This document shows, piece after piece, positions 46,969-55,915 of a stretch of 64,000 nt of DNA. The position numbers and the translations under genes are program-made. Origin of the DNA: Rhodococcus ruber NBRC 15591. GTDB taxonomy: Bacteria; Actinomycetota; Actinomycetes; Mycobacteriales; Mycobacteriaceae. The notes beneath the pieces were generated by a model, which had not been told where the DNA came from, ran no database searches, and saw only the letters and a program-made list of their open reading frames with translations. Each line of letters begins with the position of its first letter. The stretch's first letter is position 1. Where the stretch lies: assembly GCF_001894945.1 (NCBI RefSeq), contig NZ_BCXE01000001.1:124001-188000 (forward strand), given 5' to 3'.

Positions 46969-48386
46969 CGCTCGTCGCCGGGATCGACTCGTCCACCCAG
47001 TCCTGCAAGGTGCTCGTCTGCGACGCGCGCACCGGTCACGTCGTGCGGGAGGGCCGTGCCCCGCATCCCGACGGCACCGAGGTCGACCCGCGCGCCTGGG
47101 CGGACGCCCTCGACCGCGCCGTCGCCGCCGCGGGCGGGCTCGACGACGTCGCCGCGGTGTCGGTCGGCGGTCAGCAGCACGGGCTGGTGACCCTCGACGA
47201 GACCGGGACGGTGGTGCGCCCGGCGCTGCTGTGGAACGACACCCGCTCGGCCGCGGCCGCCGCCGACCTCGTCGCCGACCTCGGCGGCGGGCAGGCGTGG
47301 GCCGACGCCGTGGGGGTGGTGCCGCTCGCCGCGATCACCGTCGCCAAGGCGCGCTGGCTCGCCGACCACGAACCGGGCCACGCCGACCGCGCTGCGGCAC
47401 TGTGCCTGCCGCACGACTGGCTCACGTGGCAGCTCGCGGGAGCCTCCGGCGTCGGCGCGCTCGTCACCGACCGCAGCGACGCCAGCGGCACCGGCTACTA
47501 CAGTGCCGCCGACGGCTCCTACCGCACCGACCTGCTCGACCTCGCGCTGCGTGGCCGCCGGCCCGTGCTGCCCCGGGTGGCCGGACCGGCCGAACGGGTC
47601 GGGGAGACGGTCGCGGGCGCCGCCCTCGGACCCGGTGCCGGGGACAACGCCGCCGCGGCCCTCGCCCTCGGCGCGCACGAGGGCGACGTGATCGTCTCCG
47701 TCGGCACCTCGGGCGTGGTCTCGGCCGTCTCGGCCACCCCGAGCCGCGATCCGTCCGGGCTCGTCGCCGGCTTCGCCGACGCCACCGGCCGGCACCTGCC
47801 GCTCGTGTGCACCCTCAACGCGGCGCGGGTCCTCGACGCCACGGCCGCGCTGCTCGGGGTCGACCACGACGAACTGTCGCGGCTCGCGCTGTCGGCCCCG
47901 CCCGGCGCCGGCGGTCTCGTGCTGGTGCCGTACCTCGAGGGCGAGCGCACCCCCAACCGGCCCGGCGCCACGGGCGCGATCCACGGCCTGCGCCTGACGA
48001 ATTCGACACGGGAACACCTGGCGCGCGCGGCCGTGGAGGGACTGCTGTGCTCGCTCGCGGACGGTCTCGACCACATCACCGCGCAGGGCGTGCCGGTGCG
48101 GCGGGTGCTGCTCGTCGGCGGCGGCGCCCGTTCCCGGGCGCTGCGCGAACTCGCGCCCGGCATCCTCGGGGTCCCGGTGGAGGTGCCGGAGCCGGGCGAG
48201 TACGTCGCAGCCGGCGCGGCCCGGCAGGCCGCCTGGGTGCTGGCCGGCGGCACCGAACCACCCCGGTGGGAGGGTGGCGGCGTGCGGCGCTACGAGGCGG
48301 ACCCGGTCCCGGCCGTGCGCGCCCGGTACGCGGAGGTTCGTGATCTCACGGACGGCAGCGACCTGACACCTCTTTCCAGAACCTGA
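46965..48386 (+). CDS. xylB: xylulokinase
   Basis: A 473-aa FGGY-family kinase. The N-terminal phosphate motif is [44 protein letters not shown] and [13 protein letters not shown] define the xylulokinase type. The C-terminal parts [15 protein letters not shown] and [22 protein letters not shown] complete the family. It starts at a GTG overlapping the PfkB stop. It feeds xylulose from arabitol or xylitol into the pentose phosphate pathway. Confidence 0.93.
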   Translation: MTLVAGIDSSTQSCKVLVCDARTGHVVREGRAPHPDGTEVDPRAWADALDRAVAAAGGLDDVAAVSVGGQQHGLVTLDETGTVVRPALLWNDTRSAAAAADLVADLGGGQAWADAVGVVPLAAITVAKARWLADHEPGHADRAAALCLPHDWLTWQLAGASGVGALVTDRSDASGTGYYSAADGSYRTDLLDLALRGRRPVLPRVAGPAERVGETVAGAALGPGAGDNAAAALALGAHEGDVIVSVGTSGVVSAVSATPSRDPSGLVAGFADATGRHLPLVCTLNAARVLDATAALLGVDHDELSRLALSAPPGAGGLVLVPYLEGERTPNRPGATGAIHGLRLTNSTREHLARAAVEGLLCSLADGLDHITAQGVPVRRVLLVGGGARSRALRELAPGILGVPVEVPEPGEYVAAGAARQAAWVLAGGTEPPRWEGGGVRRYEADPVPAVRARYAEVRDLTDGSDLTPLSRT

Positions 48387-48392
48387 CACCGG

Positions 48393-48408
48393 TTCCGGCC
48401 GGCCGGAA
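48393..48408. terminator. palindrome after the polyol operon
   Basis: TTCCGGCCGGCCGGAA is a perfect 16-bp palindrome 7 nt past the xylB stop; TTCCGG/CCGGAA can form a stem with a 4-nt loop. A direct repeat ACCTGACACC occurs just before it (48361 and 48381). Confidence 0.4.
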
Positions 48409-48533
48409 AGGCTGTCGGCATCCCGAAACGGATGCACGCTCCGGACCGCGGCCGCGATGAGTTCCGGCGTCGGCCCGGGTCGATATCTGTGACGCCGACA
48501 GGGCGCCGTCATCCACCGAGCAAGGAGAAGGCG

Positions 48534-49004
48534 ATGCCGAAGATCACCCCGTTCCTGTGGTTCGACACCGAGGCCGAGGAGGCCGCCAAGTTCTACACCA
48601 GCGTGTTTCCCCGCTCGCGCATCCTGAGCACCACGTACTACCAGGACACCGGGCCCAAGCCGGCCGGCACCGTCATGACCGTCGACTTCGAACTCGACGG
48701 CCAGCGCTACGTCGCGCTCAACGGCGGCCCGGAGTTCTCGTTCACCGAGGCGGTGTCGTTCCAAATCGACTGCGCCGACCAGGACGAGGTCGACCACTAC
48801 TGGAACGCTCTCACCGAGGGCGGGGAAGAGAGCCAGTGCGGCTGGCTGAAGGATCGGTTCGGGCTGTCCTGGCAGGTGGTGCCGCGACGGCTCTTCGAGC
48901 TGCTCTCCGACACCGGCCCCGAGGTGGGGCGGCGGGTCACCGAGGCGATGCTGCAGATGCGCAGGATCGAGATCGCACCGCTCGAGGAGGCCGCCCGCGG
49001 CTGA
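48534..49004 (+). CDS. VOC family protein (PhnB-like)
   Basis: A 156-aa glyoxalase/VOC-fold protein of the PhnB type. It has MPKITPFLWFDTEAEEAAKFY TSVF, then ALNGGPEFSFTEAVSFQIDCADQDEVDHYWNAL (split repeats of the fold), CGWLKDRFGLSWQVVPRRLFELL and a C-terminal MLQMRRIEIAPLEEA helix. These proteins lack a settled function. The start has AAGGAGAAGGCG just upstream. The nearby MFS gene may share the transcript (47-bp gap). Confidence 0.88.
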   Translation: MPKITPFLWFDTEAEEAAKFYTSVFPRSRILSTTYYQDTGPKPAGTVMTVDFELDGQRYVALNGGPEFSFTEAVSFQIDCADQDEVDHYWNALTEGGEESQCGWLKDRFGLSWQVVPRRLFELLSDTGPEVGRRVTEAMLQMRRIEIAPLEEAARG

Positions 49005-49038
49005 ACCGGCGAGCCCAGCGGGCACCGGGCGGCGGTGA

Positions 49039-49044
49039 TAGCTT
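49039..49044 (+). promoter_or_regulatory. candidate -10 of a leaderless MFS transcript
   Basis: TAGCTT lies 7 nt before the ATG at 49052, with no ribosome-binding site between. Confidence 0.35.
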
Positions 49045-49051
49045 TCGGTCG

Positions 49052-50365
49052 ATGACCACGCGCACCGAGCGGCTCGACGAGCTGCCGCTGACCCGCAGAC
49101 ACGGCAGGCTGCTGCTCGGCTCCGGTGTGGGCTGGGCACTCGACGCCATGGATGTCGGGCTCATCTCCTTCGTGATGGCCGCCCTGGCCGTGCAGTGGAA
49201 TCTGAGCGCGACCCAGCTGTCGTGGATCGGGTCGATCGGCTTCGTCGGAATGGCAGTCGGAGCCGCGGTCGGTGGGCTGCTCGCCGACCGGATCGGCCGG
49301 CGCCAGGTGTTCGCGGTGACACTGCTGGTGTACGGCCTGGCCACCGGCGCGGCGGCGCTCGCCGGCTCCGTCGCGGTGCTGATCGTGTTGCGGTTCGTCG
49401 TCGGCCTGGGTCTCGGCGCCGAGCTTCCCGTCGCGTCGACCCTCGTCAGTGAGTACGCGCCGCGCCGGCAGCGGGGTCGCATGGTCGTCGCGCTCGAGGC
49501 GTTCTGGGCGGCCGGATGGATCCTCGCGGCCCTCATCGGCTACTTCGTGATCCCCCTCGGCGACGACGGCTGGCGCTGGGCGCTGGCCGTGGGAATCGTC
49601 CCCACCCTGTACGCGGTGGTCGTGCGGTTCGGACTACCCGAATCCGTGCGATACCTCGAGCGCCGGGGCCGCTACGCCGAGGCGGAGAAGGCCGTGCGGT
49701 CCTTCGAGATGTCCGCCGGCGTCGCGGCGCCGACGGACGCGGAGGAGACGTCGCGTCCGGTGCTCACGGAGACGACCGCCGAGTCGATCTGGTCGCCGCG
49801 GTTGCGGCGGCGCACCGCCGCCCTGTGGACGGTGTGGTTCTGCATCAACCTCTCGTACTACGGGGCCTTCATCTGGCTGCCGAGCCTGCTGGTGAACCAG
49901 GGCTTCGACCTGGTGAAGTCCTTCCAGTACACGCTGATCATCACGCTCGCGCAGCTGCCGGGATACGCCGTCGCGGCGTGGCTGATCGAGGTGTGGGGGC
50001 GCCGCGCAACCCTGGCGAGCTTCCTCGTCGGCTCGGCCGCGGCCGCGGGCCTGTTCGGGCTGGCCGACACGCCCACCGAGATCGTCGCCGCCGGAATGGC
50101 ATTGTCGTTCTTCAACCTCGGCGCCTGGGGGGCGCTCTACGCGATCGGACCGGAGCTGTATCCGACGTCGGTGCGCGCCGCCGGGACCGGCGCGGCGGCC
50201 GCGTTCGGGCGCATTGCGTCGATCGTGGCGCCGCTGCTCGTGCCCTGGCTGCTCACCGGCGGCGGCAACGCCCTCGTGTTCGGGGTGTTCGCGGCGGCGT
50301 TCGTGCTCGCCGCCGTCGCCGCCTTCACGCTGCCGGAGCGCAAGGGGCACGTGCTCGAGGCCTGA
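49052..50365 (+). CDS. MFS transporter (aromatic acid/sugar porter type)
   Basis: A 437-aa, 12-helix permease. The loop motif GGLLADRIGRRQVF sits between helices 2 and 3. RFVVGLGLGAELPVASTLVSEYAPRRQRGRMV and the second-half WLIEVWGRRATLASF match the family including aromatic-acid/H+ and sialic-acid-type symporters. DAMDVGLISFVMAAL in helix 1 has the Asp typical of the aromatic acid:H+ symporters. Substrate not determinable. It is the last gene before the aromatic island. Confidence 0.88.
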   Translation: MTTRTERLDELPLTRRHGRLLLGSGVGWALDAMDVGLISFVMAALAVQWNLSATQLSWIGSIGFVGMAVGAAVGGLLADRIGRRQVFAVTLLVYGLATGAAALAGSVAVLIVLRFVVGLGLGAELPVASTLVSEYAPRRQRGRMVVALEAFWAAGWILAALIGYFVIPLGDDGWRWALAVGIVPTLYAVVVRFGLPESVRYLERRGRYAEAEKAVRSFEMSAGVAAPTDAEETSRPVLTETTAESIWSPRLRRRTAALWTVWFCINLSYYGAFIWLPSLLVNQGFDLVKSFQYTLIITLAQLPGYAVAAWLIEVWGRRATLASFLVGSAAAAGLFGLADTPTEIVAAGMALSFFNLGAWGALYAIGPELYPTSVRAAGTGAAAAFGRIASIVAPLLVPWLLTGGGNALVFGVFAAAFVLAAVAAFTLPERKGHVLEA

Positions 50366-50539
50366 GCCCTACGCCCGGGCGGCCGGCGCCGGGCCGCAGG
50401 CCGCCGCCACCGCGAAGGTCCCGAGGGCCGTGCCCGTGACGAGGCGCTGGGTCCGCACGGCCCGCGGGGGCGTCGCCATGCGGCGCACCGGTCAGCTCGA
50501 CGACCCGACCCTCGCGCACGTCGTGTCGCACCTGCGGAT

Positions 50540-50664
50540 GTCGTCGGGCGCGTAGCCCGCCGGCCCCCGCGCGTGCGCACGTCTCGCACCGATTCCGAAG
50601 GCAGCGCCACGGGATGTGCGCCCTCGGTGCGCGTGGAGTCATCCTTCTGTGCATTCCCAGCCAT
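50540..50664 (-). pseudogene. relic of an AraC-type regulator gene (5' end only)
   Basis: From the ATG at 50662-50664 the leftward frame reads MAGNAQKDDS then TRTEGAHPVALPSESVR. The functional AraC gene at 55894 begins MTDSAPKDDS then PCTAEAGRPVALSVREL. The DNA around the start is also similar (GAGTCATCCTTC, then ATGTTC on the plus strand). After about 30 residues the frame turns into Arg-rich sequence with no cupin or HTH domain. The start, promoter motif and N-terminus of a third AraC copy therefore survive and the rest has been lost. The left boundary is approximate. Confidence 0.55.
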
Positions 50665-50685
50665 GTTCGCCCGCACTCCGGGGAC

Positions 50686-50703
50686 CTAGTGTTCCAGATC
50701 ACA
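50686..50703. promoter_or_regulatory. conserved island promoter motif, copy 1 (IclR promoter)
   Basis: CTAGTGTTCCAGATCACA. The core AGTGT-N6-TCACA (50688-50703) fits the GTG-N8-CAC pattern of CRP/GlxR sites. It lies 23 nt upstream of the relic AraC start and 64 nt upstream of the IclR start. Copies 2 and 3 are identical over all 18 bp. Confidence 0.6.
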
Positions 50704-50767
50704 AGCATCCGGCGGCGGGCCGTGCGCATCCGAGGCCTCCGCCGCGACCGAAAGGACGGACCTGGAC

Positions 50768-51595
50768 GTGGCGTCACTGCAGACGGTGCAGAGGATCGGA
50801 CCGGTGCTGGACCTGTTCACGGTGCAGCAACCCGAGTGGGGGGTCTCCGAGGTCGCGGCGGCGATCGACGTTCCCCGATCGAGCGCGCACGCTCTGCTGT
50901 CGAGCCTGGTCGACACGGGGCTGCTCCAGTGCCGCGTGCGCGGACGCTACCGGCTCGGGTGGCGCGTCGTGGAGCTGGGGGAGACGCTGCGCGGCACCGT
51001 CGACGTCCGGTCCTGTGCCGCCCCCGTCCTCGAGCGTCTGGTGGAGAAGTACGGAGAGACAACTCATCTCGCGGTCATGGATCGATGGAACGTCCTCTAC
51101 GTGGACAAGATCCTCGGCAATCACAACATCACCGTGCAGGGCGCCCGGGTCGGGACGCGCCTGGACGCGCATTCCACGGCGGTGGGCAAGGTGCTGCTTG
51201 CGCAACTCGAGGAGATCGAGGTGCGCCGGTACCTGGCCATGCGTCCGTTGCGGCGGCTGACACCGTCGACCACCACGAACCCCCAGGCACTTCTGGACGC
51301 CCTGGCCGGTGTGCGCTCGGCCGGCTTCGCTGCGGACCTCGGGGAGACCGTCTCCGAGGTGCACTGCGTCGCCGCCCCGGTGCGCGACGACCTGGGCTCC
51401 GTCGTGGCGGCCGTGAGCGTGAGCGTGCCCGCGACGCGCTTCGCCCAGCGGCGACCGCAGCTCGAGCGGGCCGTGGTCGGCGCCGCGCACGAGATCACCC
51501 GGGCGATCGCCGAAGCCCACGACTGCAGTCCCGTACCGCTGCGGGACGACCCGAGTGCCGCCGCTCTCGTGGAGGCGAGTCCGCGCGCCTCCTGA
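50768..51595 (+). CDS. IclR family transcriptional regulator
   Basis: A 275-aa regulator starting at a GTG (MASLQTVQRIGPVLDLFTVQ), with AAAGGACGG upstream. The winged HTH is GVSEVAAAIDVPRSSAHALLSSLVDTGLL. The IclR effector domain includes HLAVMDRWNVLYVDKILG, RLDAHSTAVGKVLLAQLEE, and GFAADLGETVSEVHCVAAPVRD. It is directly upstream of the lower-pathway genes (44-bp gap). It probably regulates them, as IclR proteins do in other aromatic clusters, including alkylphenol clusters of Rhodococcus. Confidence 0.9.
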   Translation: MASLQTVQRIGPVLDLFTVQQPEWGVSEVAAAIDVPRSSAHALLSSLVDTGLLQCRVRGRYRLGWRVVELGETLRGTVDVRSCAAPVLERLVEKYGETTHLAVMDRWNVLYVDKILGNHNITVQGARVGTRLDAHSTAVGKVLLAQLEEIEVRRYLAMRPLRRLTPSTTTNPQALLDALAGVRSAGFAADLGETVSEVHCVAAPVRDDLGSVVAAVSVSVPATRFAQRRPQLERAVVGAAHEITRAIAEAHDCSPVPLRDDPSAAALVEASPRAS

Positions 51596-51639
51596 TCACG
51601 ATCCGACTGCACGAACACGACAAGCGAAAAAGAGGAGCC

Positions 51640-52434
51640 ATGGACACCGCCGCCCACAAGGCCGCAGACCGACTGCTCGAGGTGTATCGCACGGGGGAGC
51701 CGATCGATCCGCTCACCCCCGATCATCCCGACGCGTCGATCGAACTCGCCTACCGGATCCAACAGCTGCAGGTCGAGCAGTGGACGCTGGCCGGCGATGT
51801 CGTCAAGGGCCACAAGGTGGGCTTGGCCTCCCGCGCGATCCAGCGGCAGATGGGTGTCGATCAACCCGATTTCGGGCATCTGACCGCGAGCATGTTCCAC
51901 CTCGAGCATCAGCCGATCCCCGCCGGCCGCTTCCTGCAGCCGCGGATCGAGCCCGAGGTGGCGTTCGTGCTCGGCAGGCCGCTGGCCGGTCCGGGCGTCA
52001 CCGCCGCCGAAGCTGCGCGGGCCGTGGACTTCGTGCTGCCCGCACTCGAGATCGTCGACTCGCGGATCCGGGACTGGAAGATCGGCATCTTCGACACCAT
52101 CGCGGACAACGCCTCGTCCGGCGGCGTGATCCTGGGGAGCCGGCCGGTCTCCCTCGGTGACGTCGACCTGAGGCTGATCGGATGCACACTCCACATAGGC
52201 GGTGAACTCATGGCGACGGGAGCCGGCGGAGCCGTCCTCGGGTCCCCGCTCAACGCGCTGGTGTGGCTGGCCAACACGGTCGGCCCGCTCGGGGTCACCC
52301 TCGAACCGGGGCATGTGGTGCTTCCCGGCTCCATGACCAGGGCGTTTCCCGTGGCGGCGGGCAACTCCATCGTGGCGAACATCAGCGGGCTCGGCAGCGT
52401 CACCGCCGTGCTCGGCGGAAAGGACGAGAAATGA
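51640..52434 (+). CDS. 2-keto-4-pentenoate (2-hydroxypenta-2,4-dienoate) hydratase
   Basis: Lower meta-cleavage enzyme that adds water to 2-hydroxypenta-2,4-dienoate to give 4-hydroxy-2-oxovalerate. The 264-aa protein starts MDTAAHKAADRLLEVYRTGE after AGAGGAG. KGHKVGLASRAIQRQMGVDQPDFGHL and RIEPEVAFVLGRPLAGPGV are MhpD/BphE-type segments with metal-ligand glutamates. LEIVDSRIRDWKI and TIADNASSGGVILG follow. It overlaps the related decarboxylase gene by 4 bp. Confidence 0.9.
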   Translation: MDTAAHKAADRLLEVYRTGEPIDPLTPDHPDASIELAYRIQQLQVEQWTLAGDVVKGHKVGLASRAIQRQMGVDQPDFGHLTASMFHLEHQPIPAGRFLQPRIEPEVAFVLGRPLAGPGVTAAEAARAVDFVLPALEIVDSRIRDWKIGIFDTIADNASSGGVILGSRPVSLGDVDLRLIGCTLHIGGELMATGAGGAVLGSPLNALVWLANTVGPLGVTLEPGHVVLPGSMTRAFPVAAGNSIVANISGLGSVTAVLGGKDEK

Positions 52435-53219
52435 GCGACCAGTCGTGGAGCGCGGCCCGCGTCGCCGACGTGCTTCTGCGGGCGGAGGACACGGCGACCC
52501 CGCAGACGTCGATCCTCGCGGAATGGGACGGACTGGACCTGGGGACCGCGTACGCCGCGCAGGACATCGCGTTGCGCATGCGGCTCGCCCGCGGCGAGCG
52601 GCTCACCGGCGTGAAGCTCGGGGTCACGTCTAAGGCAAAGCAACGGCAGGTGGGCGTGGACTCGCCGTCCACCGCGTGGCTCACGGACAGGATGATCCTG
52701 CCGATCGGCGAGCCTGTCCCGCGCGAGAAGATGATCCACGCTCGCGCGGAGCCGGAGATCGCGTTCGTCATGGGCCGCAGGCTCGAGGGGCCGGGCGTCT
52801 CGGCCGCGACCGCACTGGCCGCGGTGGAGCACGTGGTCGGCGCGATCGAGATCATCGACAGCCGCTTCTCCGGCTACCAGTTCTCGATGATGGACGCCGT
52901 CGCGGACAACAACTCGTCCGGACGGTACGTGACCGGTCCGGTCGGCCGCGCGCCGGAGGATCTCGATCTCGCCCTCGAGGCGTGTCTGCTCGAGATCGAC
53001 GGCGAGGTGGTGGATTCGGCAACGGGCGCTGCGGTACACGGACATCCCGCGGAGGCGCTGGCCTTCGCCGTGAACACCCTGGCCGAGCGGGGACTCGCCA
53101 TCGAGGCAGGGTGGGTGGTGCTCACCGGCGGCATGACCGACGCCGTGCCGGTGCAGCCGGGGGCGCGCATCGCCGCGCACTTCACCACCCTCGGCACCGT
53201 CACCGTGGCGGGAGGCTGA
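52431..53219 (+). CDS. 4-oxalocrotonate decarboxylase
   Basis: A 262-aa homologue of the preceding hydratase, of the DmpH/XylI type; the two enzymes form a complex in known pathways. TGVKLGVTSKAKQRQVGVDSP, IHARAEPEIAFVMGRRLEGPGVSA and EIIDSRFSGYQFSMMDAVADNNSSG distinguish the decarboxylase branch. It converts 2-oxo-3-hexenedioate to 2-hydroxypentadienoate. It starts at the ATG at 52431 and is followed after 2 bp by the tautomerase gene. Confidence 0.88.
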   Translation: MSDQSWSAARVADVLLRAEDTATPQTSILAEWDGLDLGTAYAAQDIALRMRLARGERLTGVKLGVTSKAKQRQVGVDSPSTAWLTDRMILPIGEPVPREKMIHARAEPEIAFVMGRRLEGPGVSAATALAAVEHVVGAIEIIDSRFSGYQFSMMDAVADNNSSGRYVTGPVGRAPEDLDLALEACLLEIDGEVVDSATGAAVHGHPAEALAFAVNTLAERGLAIEAGWVVLTGGMTDAVPVQPGARIAAHFTTLGTVTVAGG

Positions 53220-53221
53220 CG

Positions 53222-53419
53222 ATGCCGCTCATCGACGTGACGATCGCGGAGGGGCGCAGCCCGGACGAGCTCCGGAGGCTGATCCACGAACTGACCCAGG
53301 CGGCGCACCGGGCCCTGGACGCGCCGCTGCCCAACATCCGGGTGGTGCTGCGGGAGACGCCGAAGACACACTTCGCCGCAGGCGATGTGACGATCGCCGA
53401 GCGTGAGACACGGGCCTGA
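53222..53419 (+). CDS. 4-oxalocrotonate tautomerase
   Basis: A 65-aa small tautomerase. After Met removal the catalytic Pro1 is exposed (MPLIDVTIAEGRSPDELRRL). The Arg residues (IRVVLRE) and the length match 4-OT. It isomerises 2-hydroxymuconate in the dehydrogenase branch of meta cleavage. With the decarboxylase and hydratase before it, and a muconic-semialdehyde-type dehydrogenase at the right edge, the dehydrogenative branch is complete down to 4-hydroxy-2-oxovalerate. Confidence 0.9.
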   Translation: MPLIDVTIAEGRSPDELRRLIHELTQAAHRALDAPLPNIRVVLRETPKTHFAAGDVTIAERETRA

Positions 53420-53550
53420 ACGGTCCGGATATCCCGGACTGCGACAGCGCCGGCCGGCGACGACGTCGAGCATCGTGATCGAGCCGCATCGGGGCGGGGA
53501 AGCGGGATACACAAGGGAGACACCATCCCCTGCGTCCCCTGGAGAACCCG

Positions 53551-54816
53551 ATGACGTCGAACCCACAGCGCGCCCTCACCCTGGTTGCCGAGCCCGAGCC
53601 CGGCTGCGAACGGGTGGCGGACCGGATGTACCACGACCTGCTTTCGCCACCGGAGGTGCAACAGGTGCGCGACCGCGTCCGGGACTTCGCCGCTCGGGCT
53701 GTCTCGCCGATCGCCGGCCGGATCGCCGGCGGGGACGAGCGCCTCGACGGGTTCCCCCGGGACGCGTTCGAGGTCATGGCCTCGAACGGTCTGTTCCGCC
53801 TTCCCTTCACCGCGGACGTCGGTGGCGACGGACTCACGCACCGCGCCACGGCCACCGCGGTGGCCGTCGAGGAACTGGCGTACTACTCCAACAGCGTCGC
53901 CGCGATCTACGACGTCCATTGCATCCTCGCCGGCACGGCACTGGACCAGGGCACCGAGGAGCAACGGCGCCGATGGCTGCGTGCCGTCGTCGACGGGGAG
54001 ATCGTCGGATCGTTCGCGACGAGCGAGCCCGGTGCCTCGAGCGATCTGTCTCCCGAGGCGGTGCAGACCGTCGCGAGCCCGGACGGCGACGGGTGGGTGC
54101 TCACCGGCCGCAAGCGGTGGATCACCAATTCGGTCGTCGCCGGTGTCGTCGTCGTGCTCGCCCGGACCGGCGACAGCCTCACCACCTTCATCGTTCCCAC
54201 CACCGCACCGGGCGTCACCGTCGGCACACCCGACCGCAAACTCGGCAACCGCGGGCAGATCACGGCCGACGTGATCCTCGACCGTGTTCCGCTCGGGCCG
54301 GAATCGGTGCTCGGGCGGGTCGGCGGTGGCCTGCGCGTCGCGCTCCGGACACTCACCTACGGCCGCATCGGAATCGGCGCCGCCGGCGTCGGCATGGCGC
54401 AGGCCGCCTTCGACCGGACCGTCGCGCATCTGAAGTCGCGGCACGCGTTCGGTGGTTCGCTGGCCTCCAAACAGCATTGGCAGTTCGTGATGGCCGACTA
54501 CGCGGCAGATCTCGAGTCCGCCCGTAGCCTGTACCTGAAAGCGGCGCTCCGGCTCGACGCGGGGGAACACTTTCCCGAGCCCGAAGCGGCGATGGCAAAG
54601 CTGCGCGGAACCGACCTGGCGGCGCGCATCGCCCGGGATGCCGTGCAGGCGTTCGGCGGACTCGGATTCGTGCAGTCCCTCGGTGCCGACGACACCGAAG
54701 GCCCGGTCGAGGCGATCTACCGGGACAGCAAGATCGGCGAGATCTACGAGGGAGCCAACGAGATTCAGAAATGGGTGCTCGCCCGGCAGATTTTCGGGCG
54801 GGACCACACCGGATAG
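53551..54816 (+). CDS. acyl-CoA dehydrogenase family protein
   Basis: A 421-aa FAD enzyme. The mid-domain reads GSFATSEPGASSDL and GRKRWITNSVVAGVVVVLART. The C-terminal helical domain has the catalytic region IYRDSKIGEIYEGANEIQKWVLARQIFG, with the base Glu in EIYEGANEIQ. It starts at the ATG at 53551 after CTGGAGA. Substrate is unknown. Its place behind a meta-cleavage operon suggests an acyl-CoA from an alkyl side chain or a ring-cleavage product. It is convergent with the AraC gene. Confidence 0.9.
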   Translation: MTSNPQRALTLVAEPEPGCERVADRMYHDLLSPPEVQQVRDRVRDFAARAVSPIAGRIAGGDERLDGFPRDAFEVMASNGLFRLPFTADVGGDGLTHRATATAVAVEELAYYSNSVAAIYDVHCILAGTALDQGTEEQRRRWLRAVVDGEIVGSFATSEPGASSDLSPEAVQTVASPDGDGWVLTGRKRWITNSVVAGVVVVLARTGDSLTTFIVPTTAPGVTVGTPDRKLGNRGQITADVILDRVPLGPESVLGRVGGGLRVALRTLTYGRIGIGAAGVGMAQAAFDRTVAHLKSRHAFGGSLASKQHWQFVMADYAADLESARSLYLKAALRLDAGEHFPEPEAAMAKLRGTDLAARIARDAVQAFGGLGFVQSLGADDTEGPVEAIYRDSKIGEIYEGANEIQKWVLARQIFGRDHTG

Positions 54817-54845
54817 GTTTCGGCAGTTCTGTGGGGGCTGGTCGT

Positions 54846-54859
54846 CGCTCGTGCGAGCG
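54846..54859. terminator. short hairpin after the acyl-CoA dehydrogenase gene
   Basis: CGCTCG-TG-CGAGCG between convergent genes; 6-bp stem with a 2-nt loop, weak. Confidence 0.25.
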
Positions 54860-54886
54860 TGGACGGCCGGCCCTCGCCGGTGACGA

Positions 54887-55894
54887 CTACCCGCGCACGG
54901 CGGGGTTCAGGCGGAAATGTGCAGGGCTGGAGCCGAACCGGCGACGGAACGCGCGGCTGAAATGCGATACGTCCCGGAACCCGACGTGGACACTGATCGC
55001 AGTGACGGTGAGATCGGTTTCCAGCAGCATCGTTCGGGCGCGGCCGAGTCGCACCTCGTACAGCCACGTGCGGGGAGTGGTTCCCGCCGTGCTGAACAGT
55101 TTGTGGATGTAGCGCAGCGACATTCCCAGTTCCATGCCGATCTCGGCGAGCGTGTGATCGGGATCGTGCAGGTACCGGGCCATGGTGGCCTGGACCTTGC
55201 GCAGGTCGTCCGCGTGCGCCCGCTTCGTGGCGTTCAGCGGAGTCACCCGGTCGCTGATCGCGGTGACGAGCAGGTCCAGCGCCGCGGCGGCCACAGAATC
55301 CGAGGTTCCACCGGACAGGGGGGTTTCGGTGGCGGCCACGTCGACCAGAAAACGCGACACCAGTCGCCCGATGCCGGTCTGCCCCGAAATGCCGTGGCCC
55401 GTCACGCTCTCCACCGCGTCGAGCGGCAGTCGGGACGTGAGCTGCCGGCGCGGCGCCCGCAGTACGATCTGCTCGAATTCGGTTGTGCCGTCGACGACGA
55501 ACGGCGTCGACGAGTCCACGACGCCGAAGGCGCCGTTCTCGAGGATCGCCGTCCGCGGCCCCTGCGTCAGGGTGGCGGAACCCTGAGTGATGAGGCACAG
55601 CAGGAAATCGTCGTTGGGATCCGAATCGATCATCGCGGGGGTCCGCACCACCGTGTGCGGATCGGCGCGCACCACGCTCACGATCACGTCGCCGATCGGG
55701 CGAGCGACCAGATCGGCAGCAAACCGGTCGTTCGATCGGGACCAGTCGACGTCCATCTCGCAGTAGGTCCGGTCGAGCGTATCCGCCCACCGCGCACGGC
55801 CTTCGGCGGATTCGAGTTCACGAACGCTCAGCGCCACCGGTCGACCGGCCTCCGCGGTGCACGGGGAGTCATCCTTCGGTGCACTGTCGGTCAT
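54887..55894 (-). CDS. AraC-type activator divergent from the P450 operon
   Basis: A 335-aa regulator. The N-terminal cupin-like AraC-binding domain includes DPHTVVRTPAMIDSDPNDDFLL and GAFGVVDSSTPFVVDG. The C-terminal double HTH reads TLAEIGMELGMSLRYIHKLFSTAGTTPRTWL and [24 protein letters not shown]. The ATG at 55892-55894 is preferred over a GTG at 55906, because the other two copies of this start region share the ATG position. It is most likely the aromatic-responsive activator of the gcoA-like P450 genes, comparable to the AraC gene beside gcoAB in Amycolatopsis. Confidence 0.9.
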   Translation of the reverse strand: MTDSAPKDDSPCTAEAGRPVALSVRELESAEGRARWADTLDRTYCEMDVDWSRSNDRFAADLVARPIGDVIVSVVRADPHTVVRTPAMIDSDPNDDFLLCLITQGSATLTQGPRTAILENGAFGVVDSSTPFVVDGTTEFEQIVLRAPRRQLTSRLPLDAVESVTGHGISGQTGIGRLVSRFLVDVAATETPLSGGTSDSVAAAALDLLVTAISDRVTPLNATKRAHADDLRKVQATMARYLHDPDHTLAEIGMELGMSLRYIHKLFSTAGTTPRTWLYEVRLGRARTMLLETDLTVTAISVHVGFRDVSHFSRAFRRRFGSSPAHFRLNPAVRG

Positions 55895-55915
55895 GTTCCT
55901 GCTCACCTCCTCCTC

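Larger units (their letters stand above)
50366..50767. other. 402-bp gap: relic AraC gene start plus unassigned GC-rich DNA
   Basis: The right part (about 50550-50703) resembles the 5' end and promoter of the AraC genes at 55894 and 59348 (see separate entries). In the left part, the plus strand has an open frame ending MRRTGQLDDPTLAHVVSHLR-MSSGA at 50555. The minus strand has a 36-codon frame at 50369-50479 with a lipobox-like end (AVAAACG). Neither is convincing as a gene. Confidence 0.4.

Noticed and set aside
50369-50479. A 36-codon minus-strand frame resembling a tiny lipoprotein
   Set aside because: Too short, no ribosome-binding site, in a GC-rich relic region, and the lipobox-like end is not followed by a mature protein.
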